Shown here: positions 15,795-22,577 of the stretch, one piece after another | How the letters are laid out: each line of letters starts with the position of its first letter | Numbering within the stretch: position 1 is the first letter of the stretch | Origin: Streptomyces werraensis | GTDB taxonomy: Bacteria > Actinomycetota > Actinomycetes > Streptomycetales > Streptomycetaceae | DNA length: 64,000 nucleotides | Direction of reading: 5' to 3' | NCBI GenBank assembly: GCA_014656175.1 | Contig: BNBX01000011.1 | Coordinates: 1,420 to 65,419 of the forward strand | Made by a program: the position numbers and the translations under genes | Notes under the pieces: model-generated | The model's database searches: none | Told to the model about the DNA's origin: nothing | What the model saw: the letters and a program-made list of their open reading frames with translations, nothing else

Positions 15795-17233
15795 GGACGG
15801 GTTCCTTCCTTCGCGGGGGTCCGGGCGGGCCCGACGGGGCGCGGGGAGCGGGAGGCGCGTGTGGCGCGGACGAGGAGCAGGCCGAGCGCCGCCGTGACGC
15901 CGGTGACGGCGAAGCCGGTGGTGAAGGCCGCCTCGGCGGGCACCTTGGTGCCGGCGACGGTCCCGGCGGTGAGCAGGCCGCCCGCGATCTGGGAGCCGAC
16001 GACCATGCCGATCACCCGGGTGACCACGAGCAGGCTGGTGGCGATGCCGGTGTCCCCGGGGTCGACGGCGGTGGCGGTGCCCGCCAGCAGCGCGGTGGTG
16101 GCGAGGCCCGCGGCGAACGCGGTCAGCGTCTTGGCGAGGGCGAGCTGCCAGGCGGAGTCGTGCTGGGCGGCCAGCCCGAACATGGCGGCGGAGGTGGCGA
16201 GGACGGCCACGACGACCACGGCACGGGCGCCGAACCTGCGGGCGGCGACCCCGCCGACCGCGTCGCTCATGGCCCCGGCGATCGCGCCGGGGAGCAGGTA
16301 GAGGCCGATGTCCGTGGTGTCGGCGTCGAAGCCGTAACCGTCGCCCGACACGGCGAGGAGCTGCGGCAGCAGCAGGGTGACCATGCCGAGGGTGACGGTG
16401 ACGAGCAGGGTGAGCAGGCACGCCTGCCACATCGCGGGCCGGGCGAGCATGCGCAGGTCGACCATCGGGGAGACGGCCCGCCGCTCGACGCGCACCCAGG
16501 CGGTGGCGAGCACGGCCACGAGCACCAGCAACGCGCCCGCGGCGAGGGGCGGAAGACCGCCGCCGGTCAGCAGGACGAGACCGAGCATGAAGACGAGCAG
16601 GGTGGCGCTCAGCAGGACCACGCCGGGCCAGTCGATCCGCTCGCCCTGCCGGACCGGTGCGTCGGACGGCATCAGCCGCGCCACGAAGAAGGCCGCCACG
16701 ACGACCACCAGGGTGGGCAGCACGAACATCCAGTGCCAGGACAGGTGATCCGCGATCAGGCCGGCGCCCAGCACGCCCACCATGCCGCCGCCGGTGAACA
16801 GGGCGACGACCACGCCGATCGCCGCTTGGGTGCGTCCGGCCGGCAGATGGACGCGGACCAGGATGAAGGAGAGCGGCAGCACGCCGACCATGGCGCCCTG
16901 GAGGACCTGGCCGAGCAGCAGCAGCGGCAGTCCGGGGGCCAGCCCGGCCAGCAGTCCGCCGGCGGCGACGACGGCCATCAGCCGGAGCAGGACGCGTTTG
17001 CCGCCGTAGCGGTCGCCGAGCTTCCCGGCGACGGGGGTGAGGACCGCGCCGGTGACGAGCAGCGTGTTGGCGACGAGCGCGCCCTCGGAGGGGCCGAGTC
17101 CCAGCTCGCGCTGGAGGAGCGGGAGCGCGGGCTCCACCACGGACTGGAGCGCGCCCAGGGCGAGCGCCAGCACCCCGAGGGCGGCGATCGCGGGCCGCCG
17201 TAAACGCGGCGGCGGGAGCAGGGTGTCGGACAT
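15791..17233 (-). CDS. MFS drug-exporter family transporter with an early TTA codon
   Basis: A 480-residue proton-coupled exporter of the DHA2 (14-helix) type. The start ATG at 17233 gives MSDTLLPPPRLRRPAIAALG followed by many hydrophobic segments. Motif A is visible as GKLGDRYGGKRVLL, and motif C-like glycines occur in GGGMVGVLGAGLIADHL. Codon 11 (17201-17203) is TTA, the rare leucine codon read by the bldA tRNA, so translation should depend on bldA. The palindrome GGTGCGTACGCACC lies about 93 bases upstream of the start. It is coupled to the monooxygenase gene by an ATGA overlap. Confidence 0.92.
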   Translation of the reverse strand: MSDTLLPPPRLRRPAIAALGVLALALGALQSVVEPALPLLQRELGLGPSEGALVANTLLVTGAVLTPVAGKLGDRYGGKRVLLRLMAVVAAGGLLAGLAPGLPLLLLGQVLQGAMVGVLPLSFILVRVHLPAGRTQAAIGVVVALFTGGGMVGVLGAGLIADHLSWHWMFVLPTLVVVVAAFFVARLMPSDAPVRQGERIDWPGVVLLSATLLVFMLGLVLLTGGGLPPLAAGALLVLVAVLATAWVRVERRAVSPMVDLRMLARPAMWQACLLTLLVTVTLGMVTLLLPQLLAVSGDGYGFDADTTDIGLYLLPGAIAGAMSDAVGGVAARRFGARAVVVVAVLATSAAMFGLAAQHDSAWQLALAKTLTAFAAGLATTALLAGTATAVDPGDTGIATSLLVVTRVIGMVVGSQIAGGLLTAGTVAGTKVPAEAAFTTGFAVTGVTAALGLLLVRATRASRSPRPVGPARTPAKEGTRP

Positions 17234-17325
17234 GGACGTCCCGTTCTCGTAGGGGTCGGTGAGCACGTCCCACGGTTCCGTCCGGCGGCCCTCGCGGGCA
17301 TCGTCGCCCGTCACCGTCTTCGCCT

Positions 17326-17339
17326 GGTGCGTACGCACC
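17326..17339. promoter_or_regulatory. Palindromic operator upstream of the exporter/monooxygenase unit
   Basis: GGTGCGTACGCACC, a perfect 14-bp palindrome, identical to the one at 12569-12582 in front of the two-component system. Flanking identity extends to CTGGTGCGTACGCACCGG. Two identical sites in front of two divergent flanking units argue for one regulator controlling both. Confidence 0.7.
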
Positions 17340-17395
17340 GGCCGGCGAGCGGGCCTGGTGCCCCGGGACGACACGGGCCGCCGGCGACAAGCCAG

Positions 17396-17425
17396 TTGAA
17401 CATGTTCAAAAGAAGGCGCTACAGT
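17396..17425 (+). promoter_or_regulatory. Promoter with palindrome over the -35
   Basis: TTGAAC (17396-17401), 18 bases, TACAGT (17420-17425) form a convincing promoter. The -35 is also the left half of the perfect palindrome TTGAACATGTTCAA (17396-17409), as expected for a repressor site blocking RNA polymerase. Confidence 0.65.
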
Positions 17426-17441
17426 CTCCCCCGTCAGCGTT

Positions 17442-17455
17442 TTGAACGCGTTCAA
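17442..17455. promoter_or_regulatory. Second palindromic operator near the start codon
   Basis: TTGAACGCGTTCAA is a perfect palindrome with the same TTGAAC/GTTCAA arms as the upstream site, centred 46 bp downstream of it and ending 13 bases before the ATG at 17469. The TetR regulator of the same cluster (18484) is the likely binder. Confidence 0.65.
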
Positions 17456-17468
17456 GAAGGGGTGGGGC

Positions 17469-17876
17469 ATGGACCGCACCGTCATCGCCTACGTCATCTA
17501 CCTGGTCGTCAGCATCGGTCTGACCGTCTGGGTGGCCCGCACGCTCAGCCGCAACGGGCGGGTCTTCCTCGCCGACGTGCTGCACGGCAACGAGAAGCTC
17601 GCGGACGCCGTCAACCACCTCCTGGTGGTCGGCTTCTACCTGGTGAACCTCGGCTTCGTCGCCCTCTACCTCAGCGACGACGACACCGTCACCGACACCC
17701 GCGGGATCTTCGAGGCGCTCTCCGCCAAGCTGGGCGTGGTGCTGCTGGTCCTGGGCGTGATGCACCTGGCCAACGTGTACGTGCTGAACCGCATCCGGCG
17801 GCGCGGGGTGATGGAGCGGGAACAGAACCCGCCGGTGCCCCCGCAGGGCTGGACCGCCCCGGCGGCCCGGGCGTGA
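17469..17876 (+). CDS. Small membrane protein of unknown function
   Basis: A 135-residue protein with three predicted helices (VIAYVIYLVVSIGLTVWVA, LLVVGFYLVNLGFVALYLSD, LGVVLLVLGVMHLANVYVLN) and a short basic/Pro-rich cytoplasmic tail. ATG at 17469 follows AGAAGGGG; the alternative upstream codon lies within the operator and is unlikely. It heads a three-gene unit with the DCC protein (GTGA overlap) and a TetR regulator, under two TTGAAC palindromes. I know of no assigned function; the arrangement suggests a repressor-controlled membrane redox or stress module. Confidence 0.85.
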   Translation: MDRTVIAYVIYLVVSIGLTVWVARTLSRNGRVFLADVLHGNEKLADAVNHLLVVGFYLVNLGFVALYLSDDDTVTDTRGIFEALSAKLGVVLLVLGVMHLANVYVLNRIRRRGVMEREQNPPVPPQGWTAPAARA

Positions 17877-18451
17877 GCGCGAACCCCGGCGGGTCGACGC
17901 ACCCAGGGGCGCGGGGAACCGCGCGACCGGCCCCCGACGGGCCGCACCCGGCGCACGCCACTGCGAGGCACCCCCTCGGCCGCGGGTACGGCGTTCCGGT
18001 CCACAGGCTGACCGTGCTGTACGACGCGGACTGCCCGCTCTGCACCTACGTCCGCGACTGGCTGACCAAGCGGCCCCAGCTGGTCCCCCTGGACTTCGTC
18101 CCGGCGGGGTCGCCGACCGCCCAGGCCCGCTTCCCCGGCCTCGACCACGGGTCCACCCTGTCCGAGATCACCGTGGTCGGGGACGGCGGGCAGGTGTACC
18201 GGGGCGCCGCCGCCTGGATCGTCACCCTGTGGGGCCTGCGCGACCACCGGCGGCTCGCGCACCGGCTGAGCACACCCTCCGGGATGCCGTTCGCCAGGGC
18301 CGCGGTGCTGGCCGCCGCCAAGTGGCGCGGCGCGACGGCCCCGAGGGGCGGCCGCGTCCACCGGTCCGGCGACGGGTGGACGTACGACCCGCGCGACGGC
18401 CGGCACCACACCCCGCCGGGCTGCGGCTCCGACGCCTGCGCCGCCCCGTAG
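17873..18451 (+). CDS. DCC-family (DUF393) thiol-disulphide oxidoreductase-like protein
   Basis: The DxxCPxC signature is present as LYDADCPLCTYVRDWL, followed by VPLDFVPAGSPTAQARFPGL, the usual DCC-family fold resembling thioredoxin. The GTG at 17873 overlaps the previous stop codon (GTGA) and gives 192 residues. The first ~42 residues are encoded by what looks like a dispersed Streptomyces repeat (about 17900-17960) and may not be ancestral; GTG 18014 (VLYDADCPLC) is an alternative start. The C-terminus holds another CGSDAC pair. Substrate and partner are unknown. Confidence 0.8.
   Translation: MSANPGGSTHPGARGTARPAPDGPHPAHATARHPLGRGYGVPVHRLTVLYDADCPLCTYVRDWLTKRPQLVPLDFVPAGSPTAQARFPGLDHGSTLSEITVVGDGGQVYRGAAAWIVTLWGLRDHRRLAHRLSTPSGMPFARAAVLAAAKWRGATAPRGGRVHRSGDGWTYDPRDGRHHTPPGCGSDACAAP
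17900..17960. repeat. Dispersed Streptomyces repeat inside the 5' end of the DCC gene
   Basis: The block containing AGGGGCGCGGGGAACCGCGC, then GACCGGCCCCCGACGGGCCG, resembles a repeat I know from many Streptomyces intergenic regions (GGGGCGCGGGGAACTGCGCG type). Here it lies inside the coupled reading frame of the DCC protein. Confidence 0.5.
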
Positions 18452-18469
18452 CCCGGGCGCGGCGGACGT

Positions 18470-18483
18470 TAGGCTCTGTTCCC
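18470..18483 (+). promoter_or_regulatory. Leaderless promoter -10 of the tetR gene
   Basis: TAGGCT (18470-18475) is followed by eight bases and then the GTG at 18484, with no ribosome site between. This is the spacing of a leaderless Streptomyces transcript starting at the start codon. Confidence 0.45.
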
Positions 18484-19281
18484 GTGCCCGCGAAGAACGA
18501 CGGCCCCGACCCCGGCGCCCACCTCAGCAAGTCCGAGCAGACCCGCGCCCTGATCCTGGAGACGGCCATGCGGCTGTTCCAGGAGCGCGGCTACGACCGG
18601 ACCACCATGCGGGCGATCGCCAAGGAGGCCGGGGTCTCCGTCGGCAACGCGTACTACTACTTCGAGGGCAAGGAACACCTGATCCAGGGGTTCTACGACC
18701 GGATCGCCGCCGAGCACCAGGTGGCGGTCCGGGACGTCCTGGCACGGGAGACCGACCTGGAGGCGCGCCTCGCCGGCGTGCTGAAGGCCTGGCTGGACAT
18801 CGCCACGCCGTACCACGAGTTCGCGGTGCAGTTCTTCAAGAACGCCGCCGACCCGGACAGCCCGCTCAGCCCCTTCTCGCCCGAGTCGGAGCACGCGCGC
18901 GAGGAGGCGATCAGCGTGCACCGGGCCGTGCTGGCCGGGACGAAGACCAAGGTGCCGACGGAACTGCGGGACATCCTGCCCGAGTTGATGTGGCTGTCCC
19001 AGATGGGGCTGTGCCTGTACTGGATCTTCGACCGCACGGAGGGACGCGAGCGCAGCTACCGGCTCGCCGAGCGGGGCGCCCGGCTCACCGCACGCGGCGT
19101 CGCCCTGGCCCGGTTCCGGGTGCTGCGCCCGCTGGTGCGGGACGTGCACGAGCTGTTCACGGAGTTCCTGCCCGGGATGACCCGGGCGCTGCCCGACCCC
19201 GCCGGCCGGAAGGACTCCGGCCGGCGGGGCAAGGGCGCCGGGGACGACGGGGAGGAGCGCCGCCCCGGCGACGACGCCTGA
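18484..19281 (+). CDS. TetR-family transcriptional regulator
   Basis: A 265-residue repressor-type regulator. The helix-turn-helix (about residues 15-65) is RALILETAMRLFQERGYDRT, with TMRAIAKEAGVSVGNAYYYF. A larger C-terminal ligand domain contains EFAVQFFKNAADPDSPLSPF and ILPELMWLSQMGLCLYWIFD, typical of the TetR_C group with an aromatic ligand pocket. The last ~30 residues are a charged Gly/Arg/Asp tail. The two TTGAAC palindromes ahead of the upstream co-directional genes are its most likely sites. It appears leaderless and ends tail to tail with the MMPL gene. Confidence 0.92.
   Translation: MPAKNDGPDPGAHLSKSEQTRALILETAMRLFQERGYDRTTMRAIAKEAGVSVGNAYYYFEGKEHLIQGFYDRIAAEHQVAVRDVLARETDLEARLAGVLKAWLDIATPYHEFAVQFFKNAADPDSPLSPFSPESEHAREEAISVHRAVLAGTKTKVPTELRDILPELMWLSQMGLCLYWIFDRTEGRERSYRLAERGARLTARGVALARFRVLRPLVRDVHELFTEFLPGMTRALPDPAGRKDSGRRGKGAGDDGEERRPGDDA
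19197..19229 (-). terminator. Strong hairpin inside the tetR 3' end, likely terminator for the MMPL gene
   Basis: CCCCGCCGGCCGG (19197-19209) pairs perfectly with CCGGCCGGCGGGG (19217-19229) around 7 bases. It is coding sequence for tetR but lies 70 bases downstream of the MMPL stop codon on the minus strand, where it could terminate that transcript. Confidence 0.45.
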
Positions 19282-19298
19282 CGTCGCCGTCGCCGCCG

Positions 19299-21734
19299 TC
19301 AGTTGACGACGTCCACCCCGCCCGGCGTCAGCTCCACGTCGTGCACGAGCGGCCCCTCCCCCACGGTCACGTGCGCCGCCCGCGCCCCGTGCGGCGAGGC
19401 CGACACCGCCAGCAGATAGGTGCCCGGCGACGGGACCGCCACGACGTACGCCCCGTCGGCGAGGGACGCCACCCGGTCCAGCTGACGCCCGCCGGGCGTG
19501 AGCAGCGTGACGGCCGCGTCCCGCACCGGCTCGCCCTCGGGGGTGCGGACGAAGCCGTGCACCACCGAGGCGGCCCCGTCCACGGACTTCTCCTCCGGCG
19601 CGGGCATCGGCGTGGCATCGTCCTCCTCCTTGGGCTCGACCGCGAGGTGCGGCAGCCGCTTCTCCAGCCCGGCCGGGAGCCACCAGTTGGCCCGCCCCAG
19701 CAGATGCATCACCGCCGGGACCAGCGCGGTGCGCAGCACGAACGCGTCCAGCGCCACCGCTGCGGCCAGTCCCACGCCGGCCATGGCGGCGCCGTAGTCG
19801 CCGCTGAGCACGAAGGCGAGGAAGACGCAGACCATGATCAGGGCGGCGGAGTTGATGACCCGGCTGGTCTCCGCGAGTCCGACCCGCACCGCGCGGGCGT
19901 TGTCCCGGGTGTGCACCCACTCCTCGTGCATCCGGCTCACCAGGAACACCTGGTAGTCCATGGAGAGCCCGAACAGCAGCGACAGCATGATGATCGGCAG
20001 GAACGACGCGATCGGGCCCTCCTTGCCGAGCCCCAGCACGTCCAGGCCGACGCCCCACTGGAACACCATGACCAGCACGCCGAACGAGGCCGCCGCCGCG
20101 AGCAGGTTCATCACGGCGGCCGTCAGCGGCACCACCAGGGAACGGAACGCGAGCAGCAGGAGCAGGAAGCCCAGGCCGATGATCGTGCCGACGAAGAGGG
20201 GCAGCCGGTCCCCGGTCACCGCGGCGAAGTCCTTGGACACCGCGGTGACGCCGCCGACATGGGCGTCGACGCCCGCGGCGGGGATGACGTCCTCGCGCAG
20301 GGTGTCGATCAGCCGGTCCGTCTCCACGTCCTGCGGGGAGGTGGTCGGCACGACCTGGATGACGCTGACCCCGTTCGCGGGCGGGGCCGCCGTCACCTGG
20401 GCGACACCCTCGGTGTCCTCGACGGCCCGGATCAGCGCGCTGGGCGCCTCGCCGTCCACGACCACCTGGAGCGGGCCGTTGAAGCCGGGCCCGAAGCCCT
20501 CGGCGAGCAGGTCGTACGCCTTGCGGGTGGTGGTCGAGGCGTCGTCGTTGCCCTGGTCCACGGTGCCCAGGCGCAGCGACAGCAGCGGCACCGCGAGCGC
20601 GGCCATCAGCACCACCGCCACGGCGGCCACCGCGCGCGGCCTGCGCTGCACGGTCGCCGACCAGCGCGCGGCGAGACCGCTCACCGGCTCGCCCTTCGCG
20701 TCCGGGGCCGCCGCGAGCCGCCGGCGCTGACGGCGGCTGAGCACCCGCTGCCCCAGCACGCCGAGCAGCGCGGGCAGCAGGGTGATCGCGGCGAGCACGC
20801 TGAGCACCACCGTCAGGGAGGTGCCGATGACGACGCCGTCCAGGAACCGCAGGTTGGTCACCAGCATCCCGGCGAGCGCGATGCACACCGTGCCGCCCGC
20901 GAACAGCACCGCCCGGCCGGAGGTGTTGAGTGCGGCGACCGCGGCCTCCTCCGGGTCCTTGCCGCTCAGGATGCCCCTGCGGTGCCGGGTGACGATGAAC
21001 AGGGCGTAGTCGATGCCGACGCCCAGACCGATCAACGTCGCCAGCAGCGACGCCAGTTCGGGGACGTCGGTGGCATGGCTGATCAGCTGCGTGCCGAACA
21101 TGCCGCCCGCGACGCCGAACACGGCGACCACGATCGGCAGCAGCATCGCGAACACCGACCCGAACGCGACGAACAGCACCACGGCCGCGGCGAGGATGCC
21201 GACCAGTTCGGCCGTGCCCGTCGGCGGCTCCTGGACGCGGGCGATCGCCTGGCCGCCCAGCTCCACCTGGAGCCCGTCGCCCGCCGCGGCCCGCGCCGTG
21301 TCGACGACGTCCTGCACCAGCGCCTTCGGCACCGCGTCCGCCTGCTCGGCGAACGTCACCTGCGCGTAGGCGATCCGCCCGTCCTCGCTGATCTGCGCCG
21401 CGCCCCGCCCGTCGTAGGGCCCGGCGACCGCGCCGACACCCTCCATGTGCCCGATCTCCGCGAGCGCGTCCTCCATCCGGGAGCGCACCGCCGCGTCGCG
21501 CACGGTGCCCTCGCCGGTCTTCCACACCACGGTGTCCGTGTCCCCGGCGCGCTCCGGGAACGCCTTGCGCATCAGGTCGTAGGCCCGGTTGGAGTCCGTG
21601 TCCGGGAGGGAGAAGACCTCCGCGTAGTTCGTGCCCGCGCTGCTCGCCGTCACGCCCAGTCCGAACAGCGCCCCCACCCACAGCACCAGGACCACCAGCC
21701 GATGCCGATAGCACCAGCGTGCCAATACCGCCAC
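19299..21734 (-). CDS. MMPL/RND-family transporter with C-terminal beta-sandwich domain
   Basis: An 811-residue proton-driven exporter of lipids or hydrophobic compounds. The GTG at 21734 is chosen for AAGGAG seven bases upstream. Twelve helices lie in the usual 1+5+1+5 pattern. The two conserved GxxxDY segments are LIGLGVGIDYALFIVTRHRR and LLFGLSMDYQVFLVSRMHEE, carrying the proton-relay aspartates. After the last helix a carboxypeptidase-regulatory-like domain of about 85 residues (VHGFVRTPEGEPVRDAAVTL, YVVAVPSPGTYLLAVSASPH) is fused at the C-terminus. It is divergent from an OmpR-type two-component system that probably regulates it. Confidence 0.93.
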   Translation of the reverse strand: MAVLARWCYRHRLVVLVLWVGALFGLGVTASSAGTNYAEVFSLPDTDSNRAYDLMRKAFPERAGDTDTVVWKTGEGTVRDAAVRSRMEDALAEIGHMEGVGAVAGPYDGRGAAQISEDGRIAYAQVTFAEQADAVPKALVQDVVDTARAAAGDGLQVELGGQAIARVQEPPTGTAELVGILAAAVVLFVAFGSVFAMLLPIVVAVFGVAGGMFGTQLISHATDVPELASLLATLIGLGVGIDYALFIVTRHRRGILSGKDPEEAAVAALNTSGRAVLFAGGTVCIALAGMLVTNLRFLDGVVIGTSLTVVLSVLAAITLLPALLGVLGQRVLSRRQRRRLAAAPDAKGEPVSGLAARWSATVQRRPRAVAAVAVVLMAALAVPLLSLRLGTVDQGNDDASTTTRKAYDLLAEGFGPGFNGPLQVVVDGEAPSALIRAVEDTEGVAQVTAAPPANGVSVIQVVPTTSPQDVETDRLIDTLREDVIPAAGVDAHVGGVTAVSKDFAAVTGDRLPLFVGTIIGLGFLLLLLAFRSLVVPLTAAVMNLLAAAASFGVLVMVFQWGVGLDVLGLGKEGPIASFLPIIMLSLLFGLSMDYQVFLVSRMHEEWVHTRDNARAVRVGLAETSRVINSAALIMVCVFLAFVLSGDYGAAMAGVGLAAAVALDAFVLRTALVPAVMHLLGRANWWLPAGLEKRLPHLAVEPKEEDDATPMPAPEEKSVDGAASVVHGFVRTPEGEPVRDAAVTLLTPGGRQLDRVASLADGAYVVAVPSPGTYLLAVSASPHGARAAHVTVGEGPLVHDVELTPGGVDVVN

Positions 21735-21887
21735 GTGTCCGCTCCTTGTCGCTCGGTCGGTCCCCCGGGTCCTGGCAGCAGAATCGGCGGCGGCACCCGC
21801 CCGAGGACACGGCTCGCCCGGGACTCTCAAGGAACTCCAAAGCGACAACCGGCACTTCGCCGGACGGTCACGCCGATACTGGGGGAC

Positions 21888-22577
21888 ATGACGACAGCTC
21901 CCGGCACGGTGCTGGTCGTGGAGGACGAGGAGAGCATCGCGGACGTCCTCGCGATCGCGCTGCGCTACCACCGGTTCGAGGTCATGACCGCGGGCACGGT
22001 CCGCGAGGCGCTCGCACTCACCGAGCACACCCGGCCCGACTGCGCCCTCCTCGACGTGATGCTGCCGGACGGCGACGGCCGCGCCCTCGGCCGCGAACTG
22101 CGCGAGCGCAGGCCCGAGACGGCACTCGTGTTCCTCACCGCGCGGGACGCCCCCGCGGAGATCGTCGGCGCGCTCGGGTTCGGCGACGACTACATCACCA
22201 AGCCGTTCAACATCGACGAGGTGGTCGCCCGGATCACGGCCGTGCTGCGCCGCACCCGCCCCGCCGACGTGCTGCCGCAGCGGGCGCCGCTGCGCCACGG
22301 CGACCTGGAGCTCGACGAGACGACGTACTCGGTGCGCCGCGCGGGCCGCAGCGTCGAGCTCACCCCGACCGAGTACGCGCTGCTGCGCTTCCTCGTGCGC
22401 AACGCCGGCCGGATCGTGCCCAAGGACCAACTTCTGCGCCACGTCTGGCAGTACGAGCACGTCCCGCAGGAGTCGACCGTCGTCGAGACCTACATCAGCT
22501 ATCTGCGGCGCAAGCTGGACACGCTCGGCCCGCCGGTCATCACCACCCGGCGCGGCGTCGGGTACGGGCTGACGTGA
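21888..22577 (+). CDS. OmpR-family response regulator
   Basis: A 229-residue regulator. The receiver domain has VVEDEES, phospho-acceptor D56 in ALLDVMLPDGDG, Thr in VFLTARDAP and Lys in DDYITKPF. The winged-helix DNA-binding domain (about 135-229) is complete, with VELTPTEYALLRFLVRNAGR and ESTVVETYISYLRRKLD, ending RRGVGYGLT. It overlaps the kinase gene by GTGA. It faces the MMPL transporter across 153 bp, which should contain both promoters. TCS-MMPL pairing suggests the transporter responds to envelope stress or a toxic lipid-like compound. Confidence 0.95.
   Translation: MTTAPGTVLVVEDEESIADVLAIALRYHRFEVMTAGTVREALALTEHTRPDCALLDVMLPDGDGRALGRELRERRPETALVFLTARDAPAEIVGALGFGDDYITKPFNIDEVVARITAVLRRTRPADVLPQRAPLRHGDLELDETTYSVRRAGRSVELTPTEYALLRFLVRNAGRIVPKDQLLRHVWQYEHVPQESTVVETYISYLRRKLDTLGPPVITTRRGVGYGLT

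Noticed and set aside
14571..17390. A single 939-residue minus-strand protein joining an exporter-region frame and the monooxygenase
   Set aside because: The upstream part is the shadow frame of the MFS gene. The monooxygenase has its own ATG overlapping the MFS stop by four bases and a normal 407-residue length.
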